From Oscillospiraceae bacterium (GTDB lineage: Bacteria > Bacillota > Clostridia > Oscillospirales > CAG-272): a stretch of 34,716 nucleotides of DNA. Location of the stretch: positions 1 to 34,716 of the forward strand of contig SVRK01000019.1 in assembly GCA_015064855.1 (NCBI GenBank), given 5' to 3'. Position numbers and translations under genes: made by a program. This document shows positions 24,137 to 31,976 of this stretch, in pieces (position 1 is the stretch's first letter; the number at the start of each line of letters is the position of its first letter). Below the pieces are notes generated by a model. The model was not told the origin of the DNA and made no database searches. It worked only from the letters and a program-made list of their open reading frames with translations.

Positions 24137-24145
24137 TTTATTTGC

Positions 24146-24191
24146 CTTCATCTCGTATAGGATAACACCTATATTGTCCGAGTAAATGAAG
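24146..24191. other. Long imperfect hairpin of unknown role between rplS and the TIGR04086 gene
   Basis: CTTCAT (24146-24151) pairs with ATGAAG (24186-24191), CTCG (24152-24155) with CGAG (24179-24182), and ATAGG (24157-24161) with CCTAT (24168-24172). There is no clean T-run on either side. It lies just past the stop of the reverse-strand TIGR04086 gene. Confidence 0.45.
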
Positions 24192-24196
24192 TTTAT

Positions 24197-24637
24197 TTAT
24201 TTTATATGCTTTCTTTTGTTTTTCTTTTCTCGTTTAATTCCTAAAAAAGCGCCCAAAATGCAAACAAATGGTACAACTGCCTTTAAAAGAAATTCAACAC
24301 TAAATATTTTTGTGTTACAAAAAATTGCCCCAATGACAAGAACAAAGAGAATAATAATGCCAAGCATAGCTCCGCCGAGAAGATATTTTTGCCCATTTTT
24401 CTTTGACAAAAGAAATGCTGAAATAAAAGAGGCAAGATATAAAGACGAAAGAGAAGATATGTCCAGCATTTTGCTTGGGTTCAGCGTTTGATAAAAAATC
24501 AACGAAAAGACGGCTGAAAACACAACGCAAAGCACCGCAAAAACTGCGAAAAACAAAAGACAGCTTTTTATTAGTGAAATAAAGGTCATTTCACCATTTT
24601 CTTTGTTAAAATTAAACTTTTTTCTTGAATATCCCAT
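24197..24637 (-). CDS. TIGR04086 family membrane protein
   Basis: This 146-residue protein has a basic N-terminus and four hydrophobic segments (about 19-49, 60-80, 86-105 and 117-133), then a strongly basic C-terminus. Size, topology and position behind yajC match the TIGR04086/YndM-like membrane family common in Firmicutes; its function is unknown. Its likely ribosome binding site, GAGG, lies within the stem of the terminator behind yajC. Confidence 0.7.
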   Translation of the reverse strand: MGYSRKKFNFNKENGEMTFISLIKSCLLFFAVFAVLCVVFSAVFSLIFYQTLNPSKMLDISSLSSLYLASFISAFLLSKKNGQKYLLGGAMLGIIILFVLVIGAIFCNTKIFSVEFLLKAVVPFVCILGAFLGIKREKKNKRKHIK

Positions 24638-24681
24638 AAAAAACCTCGTAACATACTCTTTAGTAAAGTATATTTACGAGG
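24638..24681 (-). terminator. Terminator behind yajC that overlaps the next ribosome binding site
   Basis: On the reverse strand CCTCGTAA (24681-24674) pairs with TTACGAGG (24651-24644), with extra pairing in the loop, and is followed by six T residues (24643-24638). The ATG of the TIGR04086 gene follows at once, and its GAGG is in the 3' arm of the stem. Confidence 0.75.
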
Positions 24682-24695
24682 CTTTAATTATATTC

Positions 24696-25157
24696 TTAGT
24701 TATTTTCTTCTTTTACTTCTTCTACCGGAGCTTCAGTTGGTTCAACTACAATGTCTTCAGCTACGTCAGACTTTTTCTTTTTCTTCTTTTTAGTTGCTTG
24801 AACAGCTTCTACCTTGACTTCCTTGGGTTCAACTTCTTTAGCTGGGGCAGTACCATATTTATCGGAAGCATGAACATCAACAGAACGAATAGCTGAGCGA
24901 AGAACTCTTATCTTTGTTCTGTCCTTACCCGTTTCGATTGTAACTGTTTCGTCCTTAATTCTAACAATTTCGCCGATAATACCGCCAATAGTTGTGATTT
25001 CGTCACCAATTTGTAGATTGTTACGCATATCGTTTGCTTGCTTTTCTTGCTTCTTTTGCGATCTAAACATGAAAAAGAAAACAACAACAACAAGGCCGAT
25101 CATTAGTATAGTTGGAATTATACTGCCACCTGCTGCAAATAAAATATTTCCGTACAT
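24696..25157 (-). CDS. yajC: Preprotein translocase subunit YajC
   Basis: This 153-residue protein has one N-terminal membrane segment (about 11-31) followed by the YajC core (RSQKKQEKQANDMRNNLQIGDEITTIGGIIGEI). YajC associates with SecDF and the Sec translocon. The C-terminus is extended by about 50 residues with a run of seven lysines (about 122-128) and then an acidic Val/Glu/Pro tail, longer than the usual 85-110 residues. I chose the ATG at 25157, behind AAAGGAGG, over an upstream in-frame start at 25208. Confidence 0.9.
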   Translation of the reverse strand: MYGNILFAAGGSIIPTILMIGLVVVVFFFMFRSQKKQEKQANDMRNNLQIGDEITTIGGIIGEIVRIKDETVTIETGKDRTKIRVLRSAIRSVDVHASDKYGTAPAKEVEPKEVKVEAVQATKKKKKKKSDVAEDIVVEPTEAPVEEVKEENN

Positions 25158-25187
25158 TTTTATTCCTCCTTTGGAAATTTTCAATTC

Positions 25188-25216
25188 ATTATAACCTATT
25201 TTTTCCATTTATTCAA
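25188..25216 (-). promoter_or_regulatory. Sigma-A promoter of yajC
   Basis: On the reverse strand TTGAAT (25216-25211), a 17-base spacer and a perfect TATAAT (25193-25188) lie 31 bases before the yajC start. Confidence 0.8.
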
Positions 25217-25249
25217 TAGTTTAATCAAAAATTTTAAAATAAAAAATTA

Positions 25250-25278
25250 TTGCAAAAAAATCATTGCTATGTTAAACT
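25250..25278 (+). promoter_or_regulatory. Promoter of the RluA-type gene, giving an almost leaderless mRNA
   Basis: TTGCAA (25250-25255), a 17-base spacer and TAAACT (25273-25278) would place the start site at or within a base or two of the ATG at 25285. Confidence 0.5.
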
Positions 25279-25284
25279 GAAAAT

Positions 25285-26178
25285 ATGAAATATGTAATTG
25301 ATAAATTAAATGACGGCATAGAAATTAAAGATTTTTTAAGAAAAAATAAATTTTCCGCTAATCTTATTAAAAGGTTAAAGAAAATCCCAGATGGAATTCT
25401 TGTAAATTCAAAGCACGAAAACGTAAGATATATTTTAAAGGAAAACGACATATTGGAATTAAATACTCAAGATTTTCAAAATGATGAAAATGAGTATTTA
25501 GAGCCGATAAATATTGAGCTTGAAATTATTTATGAGGATGAAAACATAACAGTGGTTAATAAGCCGAGCAATATGCCAACTCACGAATCATTAAATAATC
25601 GCGGTAATACTTTGGCTAACGCCTTAAAATATCGTTATAGGGACAGGCCGTATGTATTTAGAGCCACAAATCGCCTTGATAAGGATACAAGCGGTGTAGT
25701 TATAACTGCAAATAATAAGTTTTATGCTTCTTTGCTTTCATCAAAGATTAAAAATGGAAGAATAAAAAAAGAATATATCGCTATTGTAAGTGGAAAACTA
25801 ACGGGCGAGGGAGAAATAAATCTACCAATAGCGAGAATTGAAAAAAGCATAATCAAGCGTACTGTACGAGAGGACGGAGAAGCGGCTATAACAAAATATA
25901 AAGTATTAGCATCTTGTGAAGAAGCAAGTGTGGTTTTGCTAACTCCAGTAACAGGCCGTACTCATCAATTAAGAGTGCACTTATCTCATATTGGTCATCC
26001 AATTTTGGGAGATGCTATGTATGGCGAAAAAAGCCAATACATTAATAGACAAGCTCTCCATTGCTTGAATATGAATATTGAGGACGTTGGGAATTTTTAT
26101 GCTCCTTTACCTAACGATATGGAAGAAATTATAAGGAGATATTTTGAAAGCGAAAAAATTATATCAAAAAATAAATAA
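25285..26178 (+). CDS. RluA-family RNA pseudouridine synthase
   Basis: This 297-residue enzyme converts specific uridines in rRNA or tRNA to pseudouridine. It has an N-terminal S4-like RNA-binding region (about 12-80), then the catalytic motif RLDKDTSG with Asp near residue 132 and the TGRTHQLRVHLSHIGHPILGD motif near 227-247. I cannot say which uridine is modified, because RluC, RluD and YlyB types look alike. No ribosome binding site precedes the ATG, and the promoter is very close. The 3' end overlaps the next gene by 35 bases. Confidence 0.92.
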   Translation: MKYVIDKLNDGIEIKDFLRKNKFSANLIKRLKKIPDGILVNSKHENVRYILKENDILELNTQDFQNDENEYLEPINIELEIIYEDENITVVNKPSNMPTHESLNNRGNTLANALKYRYRDRPYVFRATNRLDKDTSGVVITANNKFYASLLSSKIKNGRIKKEYIAIVSGKLTGEGEINLPIARIEKSIIKRTVREDGEAAITKYKVLASCEEASVVLLTPVTGRTHQLRVHLSHIGHPILGDAMYGEKSQYINRQALHCLNMNIEDVGNFYAPLPNDMEEIIRRYFESEKIISKNK

Positions 26179-27235
26179 TTATATTCCCATTTGGAGTATT
26201 GTTATTTATTTTTTTGCTTTTGTAAGCATTTTAGTTTACTTATTTTGCACAAAAAGCACAGAATTTGCAGACAATATTAATAATTTTACCTCACCGTTTA
26301 GAGCATTTCTTTCGGTTTTAACTTCGTTATTTCCGTTTTCGATATTTGAATTATTTGTTTTCTTTTTTTTAATTATACTTCTCATTTTGATTTTTAAATA
26401 TGCAAGCCGAGGAAATAAGCAAACGCACCGATTTGTTCATTCTATTTTAATGATATTTCTTTGTTATTTCATTTCTTTTGTTTGGACGGTTGGATGCGGG
26501 TATTATACAACTCCGATAGAAAGAAAAATGAATTTAAATATTGAAAATATAACAAAGACAAACGTATACGATGCTTTAGTTGATATTACAAATGAAATTA
26601 ATATGCTGACGCCTAGTATTAGCTATGACGAGAAGGGAGCGTCCATTATGCCTTATACAATTAAGGATATGAGCTTGAAAATTTGTGATGCATATAGGGC
26701 AAAAAACGCGGAAAGTAAATTGAGCTACAATACAAGAGTAAAACCCTTGCTTTTCAGCAAATTACTATCGCTTATTCGCGTGTCGGGAATATATATCCCC
26801 TTAACAGGTGAAGCAAATATAAATATGGATTACTCCGACTTTATGATTGCATCGACCGCTTCTCACGAAATGGCGCATCAAAGAGGCATTTCAAGGGAAA
26901 ACGAGGCATGCTTTGTGGGATTTTACGTGCTTTCCTCATCAAATGACGATTATTTAAAATACAGCGCATATCTTGATGCTTATGGAAGATTACTTCCTGT
27001 GCTAAAAAAAGAAGATAAAAATTTATACAACAGAATAGTAAGCTTAATAAATAAAAAAGCAATAAAGGACTATAATTTACAGGTGAATCGCACTATAAAT
27101 AATTCTAGCGAAACCGTAGCCGGCTCTTCTGACAAAATTAATGACTCTTATTTGCAGGTGAATGGTATAAGTGAGGGAATAAAAAGCTACGAAAAAGCAA
27201 ACTTGCTTATCGTTTCATATCTAAATACACATTAG
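26144..27235 (+). CDS. DUF3810 domain-containing membrane zinc-peptidase-like protein
   Basis: This 363-residue protein has three N-terminal membrane segments (about 17-36, 55-84 and 95-115) and a large soluble domain. The domain contains HEMAHQRG with His241, Glu242 and His245, an HExxH zinc-binding motif, followed by ENEACFVGF, which may supply the third ligand. This is the pattern of DUF3810, whose substrate is unknown. The start is a TTG with AAGGAG 5 bases upstream (26133-26138), inside the end of the pseudouridine synthase gene, so translation is probably coupled. Confidence 0.82.
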   Translation: MKAKKLYQKINNYIPIWSIVIYFFAFVSILVYLFCTKSTEFADNINNFTSPFRAFLSVLTSLFPFSIFELFVFFFLIILLILIFKYASRGNKQTHRFVHSILMIFLCYFISFVWTVGCGYYTTPIERKMNLNIENITKTNVYDALVDITNEINMLTPSISYDEKGASIMPYTIKDMSLKICDAYRAKNAESKLSYNTRVKPLLFSKLLSLIRVSGIYIPLTGEANINMDYSDFMIASTASHEMAHQRGISRENEACFVGFYVLSSSNDDYLKYSAYLDAYGRLLPVLKKEDKNLYNRIVSLINKKAIKDYNLQVNRTINNSSETVAGSSDKINDSYLQVNGISEGIKSYEKANLLIVSYLNTH

Positions 27236-27252
27236 GTCACATTTGATATTTT

Positions 27253-27290
27253 CTCGAATAAAATACTAATAATTACTGTATTTGTTCGAG
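27253..27290 (+). promoter_or_regulatory. Hairpin that overlaps the murA ribosome binding site
   Basis: CTCGAA (27253-27258) can pair with TTCGAG (27285-27290), with an adjoining TAAAATA/TATTT stretch. This would bury the GAGG (27288-27291) that serves the murA ATG at 27297. Confidence 0.4.
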
Positions 27291-27296
27291 GTTAAA

Positions 27297-28556
27297 ATGG
27301 ATCATTTAATTATTGATGGCGGTTGTGCATTAAATGGAGAAATAAATATAGGTGGTATGAAAAATTCGGCTCTGCCAATAATCTTTGCTACGCTTTTGAT
27401 AGAAGAGGAATGTATAATTTATAACGTTCCAATAGTAAGTGACGTAATTAATTCCGTAGAAATACTCAAAAAAATGGGCGCAAGCGCAGAATTCGTTGAC
27501 AAAAACACTCTTAAAATTAATACAAAAAGCGTGGGAAATGAAATAAGGGGTTATGATTTAATTTCCAAAATGAGGGCATCATCTTATTTAATGGGAGCAA
27601 TGCTTGCAAGATTCGGTGAGGCTCGCTTGCCGATGCCGGGAGGATGCAATTTTGGCGTAAGACCGATAGAACAGCATTTAAAGGGTTTTTCTCTTTTGGG
27701 TGCAGATACTAATGAAGAAAACGATTTTATCGAAATAAAAGCTTCTAAAAAGCTTAAAAGCGCAAAAATAGTACTTGACAAAATTTCAGTAGGTGCTACA
27801 ATAAATATAGTGCTTGCATCGATATTTACAGAAGGCGTTACAGTTATAGAAAACGTGGCTATTGAGCCTCACGTTGATGATTTGATTTGTTTTTTAAATA
27901 TCGCAGGTGCTAAAATTATTCGCGTTGGAAGAAAAATATATTCCGAGGGAGTTAATAAGCTACACTCGGTACAGTATAAGATTTTTCCTGATATGATTGA
28001 ATCGCTCACTTACATGACGTTTGTTGGTGCTTGTACAGGGGATATAAATTTAACAGGCATCAATTTTGAGCATATTAGATACGTAACAAGCTTGTTTTCT
28101 AAAATGGGATTTCAAATTGATTCGTTTTATGACGAAGTGCGTGTCAAGGTAAAGAAAAAACCACTAGGAATATCAGTGGAAACCGAGCCATATCCGTATT
28201 TCCCAACCGATTTACATCCACAGTTTGCTTCACTCTTGTGTTTTACCACAAATGGTGGTATAATAAAAGAGAACATATTTCCCACAAGGTTTGCTTATGT
28301 TAACGAGCTAATAAAAATGGGGGCAAATATAAAGAATATAAATAACTCTGTATATATTTATCCATCGGCTTTGCAAGGTGCTTGTCTTGATGCAACGGAT
28401 TTACGTGCAGGTGCTGGACTTGTTTGTGCAGCGCTTGGTACAGAGGGAAAGAGCAGAATAAATAACGTCAATTATATCGTTAGAGGTTACGAAAACCTAG
28501 TTGGTAAAGTGAGCTCTATCGGTGGAAAAATAAAATTAATAAAAGGAGATAACTAA
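27297..28556 (+). CDS. murA: UDP-N-acetylglucosamine 1-carboxyvinyltransferase MurA
   Basis: MurA performs the first committed step of peptidoglycan synthesis, transfer of enolpyruvate from PEP to UDP-GlcNAc. The 419-residue protein has Lys22 in GGMKNSALPI and the active-site Cys117 in MPGGCNFGVRPIEQH, the residue attacked by fosfomycin, so it should be sensitive to that drug. Length matches the family. I chose the ATG at 27297, with CGAGG upstream, over the in-frame TTG at 27282. Firmicutes often carry two murA paralogues; I cannot tell which this is. It leads a short forward unit. Confidence 0.94.
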   Translation: MDHLIIDGGCALNGEINIGGMKNSALPIIFATLLIEEECIIYNVPIVSDVINSVEILKKMGASAEFVDKNTLKINTKSVGNEIRGYDLISKMRASSYLMGAMLARFGEARLPMPGGCNFGVRPIEQHLKGFSLLGADTNEENDFIEIKASKKLKSAKIVLDKISVGATINIVLASIFTEGVTVIENVAIEPHVDDLICFLNIAGAKIIRVGRKIYSEGVNKLHSVQYKIFPDMIESLTYMTFVGACTGDINLTGINFEHIRYVTSLFSKMGFQIDSFYDEVRVKVKKKPLGISVETEPYPYFPTDLHPQFASLLCFTTNGGIIKENIFPTRFAYVNELIKMGANIKNINNSVYIYPSALQGACLDATDLRAGAGLVCAALGTEGKSRINNVNYIVRGYENLVGKVSSIGGKIKLIKGDN

Positions 28557-28558
28557 TT

Positions 28559-28756
28559 ATGGTAGTTACAAAAGCAACAATTATTGGAGATGTACTTGAT
28601 TTCAATCCAGAAACAGCTCAATTTTTCTTTGAAATAGGAATGCATTGTCTTGGTTGCCCACATTCAAGAGGCGAATCAATAGAGGACGCTTGCAGAGTTC
28701 ACGGAACAGACGCAGACGCATTAGTTGAAAAGCTTAATAATTTTCTTTCAAAGTAA
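28559..28756 (+). CDS. DUF1858 domain-containing small protein
   Basis: This 65-residue protein is made up entirely of one DUF1858 domain, with MHCLGCPHSRGESIEDAC carrying the conserved CxxC motif (Cys near 31 and 34). The two cysteines suggest a redox or metal-linked role, but the function of stand-alone members is not known. AAAAGGAG precedes the start. It starts 2 bases after the murA stop and overlaps trmK by one base. Confidence 0.88.
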   Translation: MVVTKATIIGDVLDFNPETAQFFFEIGMHCLGCPHSRGESIEDACRVHGTDADALVEKLNNFLSK

Positions 28757-29430
28757 TGAGCGATTTTAAAATAAGTAAAAGACTCTGCACCGCCGCATCA
28801 TTTGTGCGAGACGGTGCAGTTGTTGCAGATATAGGAACTGACCATGCATACTTGCCAATTTACTTGGTCTTAAATGGTAAAGCTTCTAAGGCGTATGCAT
28901 CCGACATCAATGTTGGTCCTATACAAAAAGCAAGGGAAAACATTCAAAAATACGGACTGGAGAATTGTATAGAAACGGCTGTTGCTTCAGGTCTTGACGG
29001 AATTGAAAAATTTGCTCCAAGCGACATAGTTATTTGTGGAATGGGCGGAGAACTGATAGTCAAAATTCTTGAAAATTCACCTTACATAAGAAACGAGAAT
29101 GTTAGATTGATTTTACAACCTATGACTCATGTTGAAGAAGTAAGAGAATACCTTTTAAATGGATTTTCTACAATTGACGAAAATGTTGTTTTTGAAGATG
29201 AAAAAATCTATCAAATCCTTTGTTTACAGTATGATGGCGATTTTCACCGAAATACTAGACTAGAACTTGAGTTGGGCAAAATCAATATACAAAATAAAAG
29301 TGAAGAATTTAAAATATTACTAAATTCGACAATTGCCAAAAAGAAAAAAAGACGCGATGGACTCCTAAAAGGCGGATATAACACAAGTGAAATTGATTTA
29401 GAAATAGAGGAGCTAAAAAAATTACTATGA
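28756..29430 (+). CDS. trmK: tRNA (adenine(22)-N(1))-methyltransferase TrmK
   Basis: This 224-residue SAM-dependent enzyme methylates adenosine 22 in the D-loop of tRNAs. The SAM motif I is VADIGTDHAYLPIYLV near 23-38, followed by a downstream DIVICGMGGELIVKIL segment (about 92-107) with the catalytic-region GMGG. The C-terminal coiled, Lys-rich helix is also typical. It is followed with a 4-base overlap (ATGA) by the Nif3-like gene, and trmK-nif3 is a conserved pair in Firmicutes. Confidence 0.93.
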   Translation: MSDFKISKRLCTAASFVRDGAVVADIGTDHAYLPIYLVLNGKASKAYASDINVGPIQKARENIQKYGLENCIETAVASGLDGIEKFAPSDIVICGMGGELIVKILENSPYIRNENVRLILQPMTHVEEVREYLLNGFSTIDENVVFEDEKIYQILCLQYDGDFHRNTRLELELGKINIQNKSEEFKILLNSTIAKKKKRRDGLLKGGYNTSEIDLEIEELKKLL

Positions 29431-30185
29431 CAATAAAATCCTTATACGATGAGTTATCAAAATTATACCCTAAAAATTTAAGAGCCGAGTGGGATAATGA
29501 TGGCATAATGTGTTGTGATAATCTTGACAAATCCGTGAGTAAAATATTAGTTGCATTAGACGTAACAATGGATACAGTTGATTACGCCATCGACAACGAA
29601 TTTGATTTGATTATTTCACATCATCCTCTGGTGTTTAGCTCTCAAAAATCATTAACACCGGATAAATTCACACAAAGAAAATTAATAAAGCTGATAAAAA
29701 ATAACATTTCTGTATTTTCATTTCACACAAGATTAGATGCTGCCGATGGTGGGGTGAATGATGTTCTTTGTAATTTGTTAGGTTTGATTAATGTAGAAAG
29801 GGATAGTATAGATCCTGTTGGAAGAATTGGTTGTCTTAATGAAAGAATAGCTCTTTCTACATTTGCCGAAAATGTTAAAAAAACATTGAATACGCCATTT
29901 GTTTTATATAATGGTGACAGAGATGCCTATAAGGTTTACGTTGTAGGTGGAGATGGCAAGGACTTAATAAATAGAGCAATTTTATTAGAAGCAGATACAC
30001 TACTTACAGGTAGGGCTAGCTATAATACAATTATTGATGCAAAGGATATGGGACTAAACATTATTGAGGCAGGACATTTCTTTACTGAAAACCCTGTTTG
30101 CCAAAAGATTAAAAACGATATTTTAAATATTTATCCAACTGCAATGGTTGAGTTTTATAATTCATATCAATTAAAAAATATTTAA
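29427..30185 (+). CDS. Nif3-like dinuclear metal-centre protein
   Basis: This 252-residue protein belongs to the Nif3/DUF34 family, hexameric proteins with a two-metal site. Visible markers are AEWDNDGIMCCDN near the N-terminus, IISHHPLVFS (metal-binding histidines near 65-66), FSFHTRLDAADGGVNDVLC near 98-116 and a C-terminal EAGHFFTEN. Some homologues are linked to GTP cyclohydrolase I annotation, but the activity is unproven. It overlaps trmK by 4 bases and ends the murA-DUF1858-trmK unit. Confidence 0.92.
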   Translation: MTIKSLYDELSKLYPKNLRAEWDNDGIMCCDNLDKSVSKILVALDVTMDTVDYAIDNEFDLIISHHPLVFSSQKSLTPDKFTQRKLIKLIKNNISVFSFHTRLDAADGGVNDVLCNLLGLINVERDSIDPVGRIGCLNERIALSTFAENVKKTLNTPFVLYNGDRDAYKVYVVGGDGKDLINRAILLEADTLLTGRASYNTIIDAKDMGLNIIEAGHFFTENPVCQKIKNDILNIYPTAMVEFYNSYQLKNI

Positions 30186-30237
30186 ATTTTAAAAAAATCG
30201 TACACTTTTTCTGAAAAATATGGTAAAATATACTTAG

Positions 30238-30248
30238 TACAAGTTGTA
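30238..30248 (+). promoter_or_regulatory. Short palindrome upstream of carD, operator candidate
   Basis: TACAA-G-TTGTA is a perfect inverted repeat. It overlaps the first bases of a TATAAT at 30247-30252 and lies 9 bases after another possible -10 box (TAAAAT, 30224-30229). The true promoter of carD is not certain. Confidence 0.35.
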
Positions 30249-30274
30249 TAATACACTGTTTTTCGGAGGGAAGT

Positions 30275-30796
30275 ATGTTAAATATTGGCGATTTAATCGT
30301 TTATGGTTCCGAAGGCGTTTGCCTTGTTGCAGATTTGCAAAGGCTTTCTTTTTCGGGTATTGATGAAGAAAAAGAGTATTATATTTTAGTACCTCAAGCT
30401 CATGCGTCAAGTAAATTATATTTGCCCAAGGAAAACGATATTCTTATGGCTCGTGTAAAAAAATTACTGACATATGCAGAAATTAAGGAATTAATCAATT
30501 CATCTGGCGAAGATATTCAATGGATAGAGGATAGCAAGGCAAGAAATAAGTATTATAAAGAGTTGATTGCTACCTATGACCGAGTAAATATTTTTGGAGT
30601 GGCGAAGCAATTATATTTATTAAAAAATGGTAAATTATCACATAATGTTAACTTTACGTCGTGGATGGATGATTTGCTTAAAAAAACATCTCAAATACTA
30701 TATTCAGAGTTTTCCTATGTAGTTGATATGACTCCGGAAGAGCTTCTTCCTTTTATATCCGGCGAGATTGATTGTAAGGAAAAAATAAAAGGCTAG
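30275..30796 (+). CDS. CarD family transcriptional regulator
   Basis: This 173-residue protein begins with the CarD/TRCF RNA-polymerase-interacting domain (MLNIGDLIVYGSEGVCLVADL, then YYILVPQAHASSKLYLP near 44-60), followed by a helical C-terminal domain. CarD proteins bind RNA polymerase beta and stabilise the open complex, especially at rRNA-type promoters. A CGGAGGG site precedes the ATG. The stop codon is directly adjacent to the stop of the convergent FkbM gene, with a shared terminator. Confidence 0.88.
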   Translation: MLNIGDLIVYGSEGVCLVADLQRLSFSGIDEEKEYYILVPQAHASSKLYLPKENDILMARVKKLLTYAEIKELINSSGEDIQWIEDSKARNKYYKELIATYDRVNIFGVAKQLYLLKNGKLSHNVNFTSWMDDLLKKTSQILYSEFSYVVDMTPEELLPFISGEIDCKEKIKG

Positions 30797-30818
30797 TTAA
30801 AAACTAGCCTTTTTTATT
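30787..30818. terminator. Shared bidirectional terminator covering both stop codons of carD and the FkbM gene
   Basis: A 12-bp stem (AAAAGGCTAGTT, 30787-30798 / AACTAGCCTTTT, 30802-30813) with an AAA loop and T and A tails contains the carD TAG (30794-30796) and part of the reverse-strand FkbM TAA (30799-30797). Confidence 0.85.
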
Positions 30819-31900
30819 GCATATAAATTTAAATCCCAAGCGGGAATGTATGGGAGTCTACGTAAATATAGTGAATAATTTGAATTTAAGCTTTTGATCA
30901 GTAGCGGTAATTTAAAAACATCTTCGCTTTTGTGATACATAGAAACCAGAAGGTCGGGTTGGGATGACTCTATTAGTTTTTTACTTCCCAAAAGTGCGTG
31001 GTATTCAAGACCCTCAACGTCATATTTAATAAAATCAACTTTTGATAAAACAGAATCAGGGGCTTTAGCCTCGATTTCAATGGTTTTATGCTCAAATGAC
31101 CCGTTTGCAACGGCGGTTGAGTTTCTGTTTCCCGAGGCGGAAAAATACAGAGTAGTATTTTCGGAGTATACAGCGCAATTTAATGCGTTGATTTTTACAT
31201 CGGTAATTTGCTCACAATATGATAAAAGCTTTTTAAAATTGCGTCTGTCGGGCTCAAAAGCGTAAATTTCTTTGATGTTTTTGCATAATGATAAATATTT
31301 TTTTATTGTGTCACCATTATAAGCGCCTAAATCAAGATAACTTTCATATTTATCGGTTTTCAGAAGCGAATCGCATTCATCCTCGCTATATTCAGTAGCT
31401 TTTAAATATTTAAGAGAGCCGAATAGCTTGTATCTGATAATGTTATCAAATACTTTTTTGGATTCTTCGTCCTCAAATGCTTCTCTTGCTTTATAAATTT
31501 CTTCGATATGGTTGTCGAAAAATTCCATAGAGAACAGTTCTTCGCCACATACCTCGACATCCGGAGCATAAACTCTATGATTATTTGTAAGAGAGAATAT
31601 TCTTTCTATAACGTTCGGTAGCTTTGAACCAAATGAAACCACAATGTCAAATCCGCATGGGTATTTTTCGCATGCTTCGGAATAAGAAAGAACTCTTTTA
31701 CCCTTGTATGAGTGTCCGCGAACAAAGCCATCGCTTGCAAAAACATCAGAATATTCTATTCCGTATTTTTCAAAGACTTTAATAATTTTGTCAGCGCCGT
31801 TTCCCATACCATATATCAAAATTGGTAAATCACTGTCGAGTAATTGATGCCAAACGTCGGTTTTAAAATCATTAAAAATCAACTTCTTGTAATTTATCAT
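30797..31900 (-). CDS. FkbM-family methyltransferase with an N-terminal nucleotide-binding-like domain
   Basis: This protein of about 367 residues has two parts. The N-terminal 130 residues begin a Rossmann-like fold (LPILIYGMGNGADKIIKVFEKYGI near 28-50), as in sugar-modifying enzymes. The C-terminal part is an FkbM methyltransferase with YLDLGAYNGDTI near 188 as SAM motif I, AFEPDRRNFKKLL and the closing IKYDVEGLEYHALLGS near 290. It may methylate a glycan or nucleotide-sugar product; the substrate is unknown. I chose the ATG at 31900, 7 bases after AAGGA, because the ATG at 31906 abuts that site. Confidence 0.8.
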   Translation of the reverse strand: MINYKKLIFNDFKTDVWHQLLDSDLPILIYGMGNGADKIIKVFEKYGIEYSDVFASDGFVRGHSYKGKRVLSYSEACEKYPCGFDIVVSFGSKLPNVIERIFSLTNNHRVYAPDVEVCGEELFSMEFFDNHIEEIYKAREAFEDEESKKVFDNIIRYKLFGSLKYLKATEYSEDECDSLLKTDKYESYLDLGAYNGDTIKKYLSLCKNIKEIYAFEPDRRNFKKLLSYCEQITDVKINALNCAVYSENTTLYFSASGNRNSTAVANGSFEHKTIEIEAKAPDSVLSKVDFIKYDVEGLEYHALLGSKKLIESSQPDLLVSMYHKSEDVFKLPLLIKSLNSNYSLYLRRLPYIPAWDLNLYAIKKASF

Positions 31901-31909
31901 AATCATTCC

Positions 31910-31938
31910 TTGATTTTTTTTAATTTATCTTGTATAAT
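31910..31938 (+). promoter_or_regulatory. Sigma-A promoter of the HIT gene
   Basis: TTGATT (31910-31915), a 17-base spacer and TATAAT (31933-31938). The -35 part lies directly upstream of the divergent FkbM gene. Confidence 0.75.
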
Positions 31939-31976
31939 TATACTATAACTTAAAACAAATATCAAGGAGAAATAAA

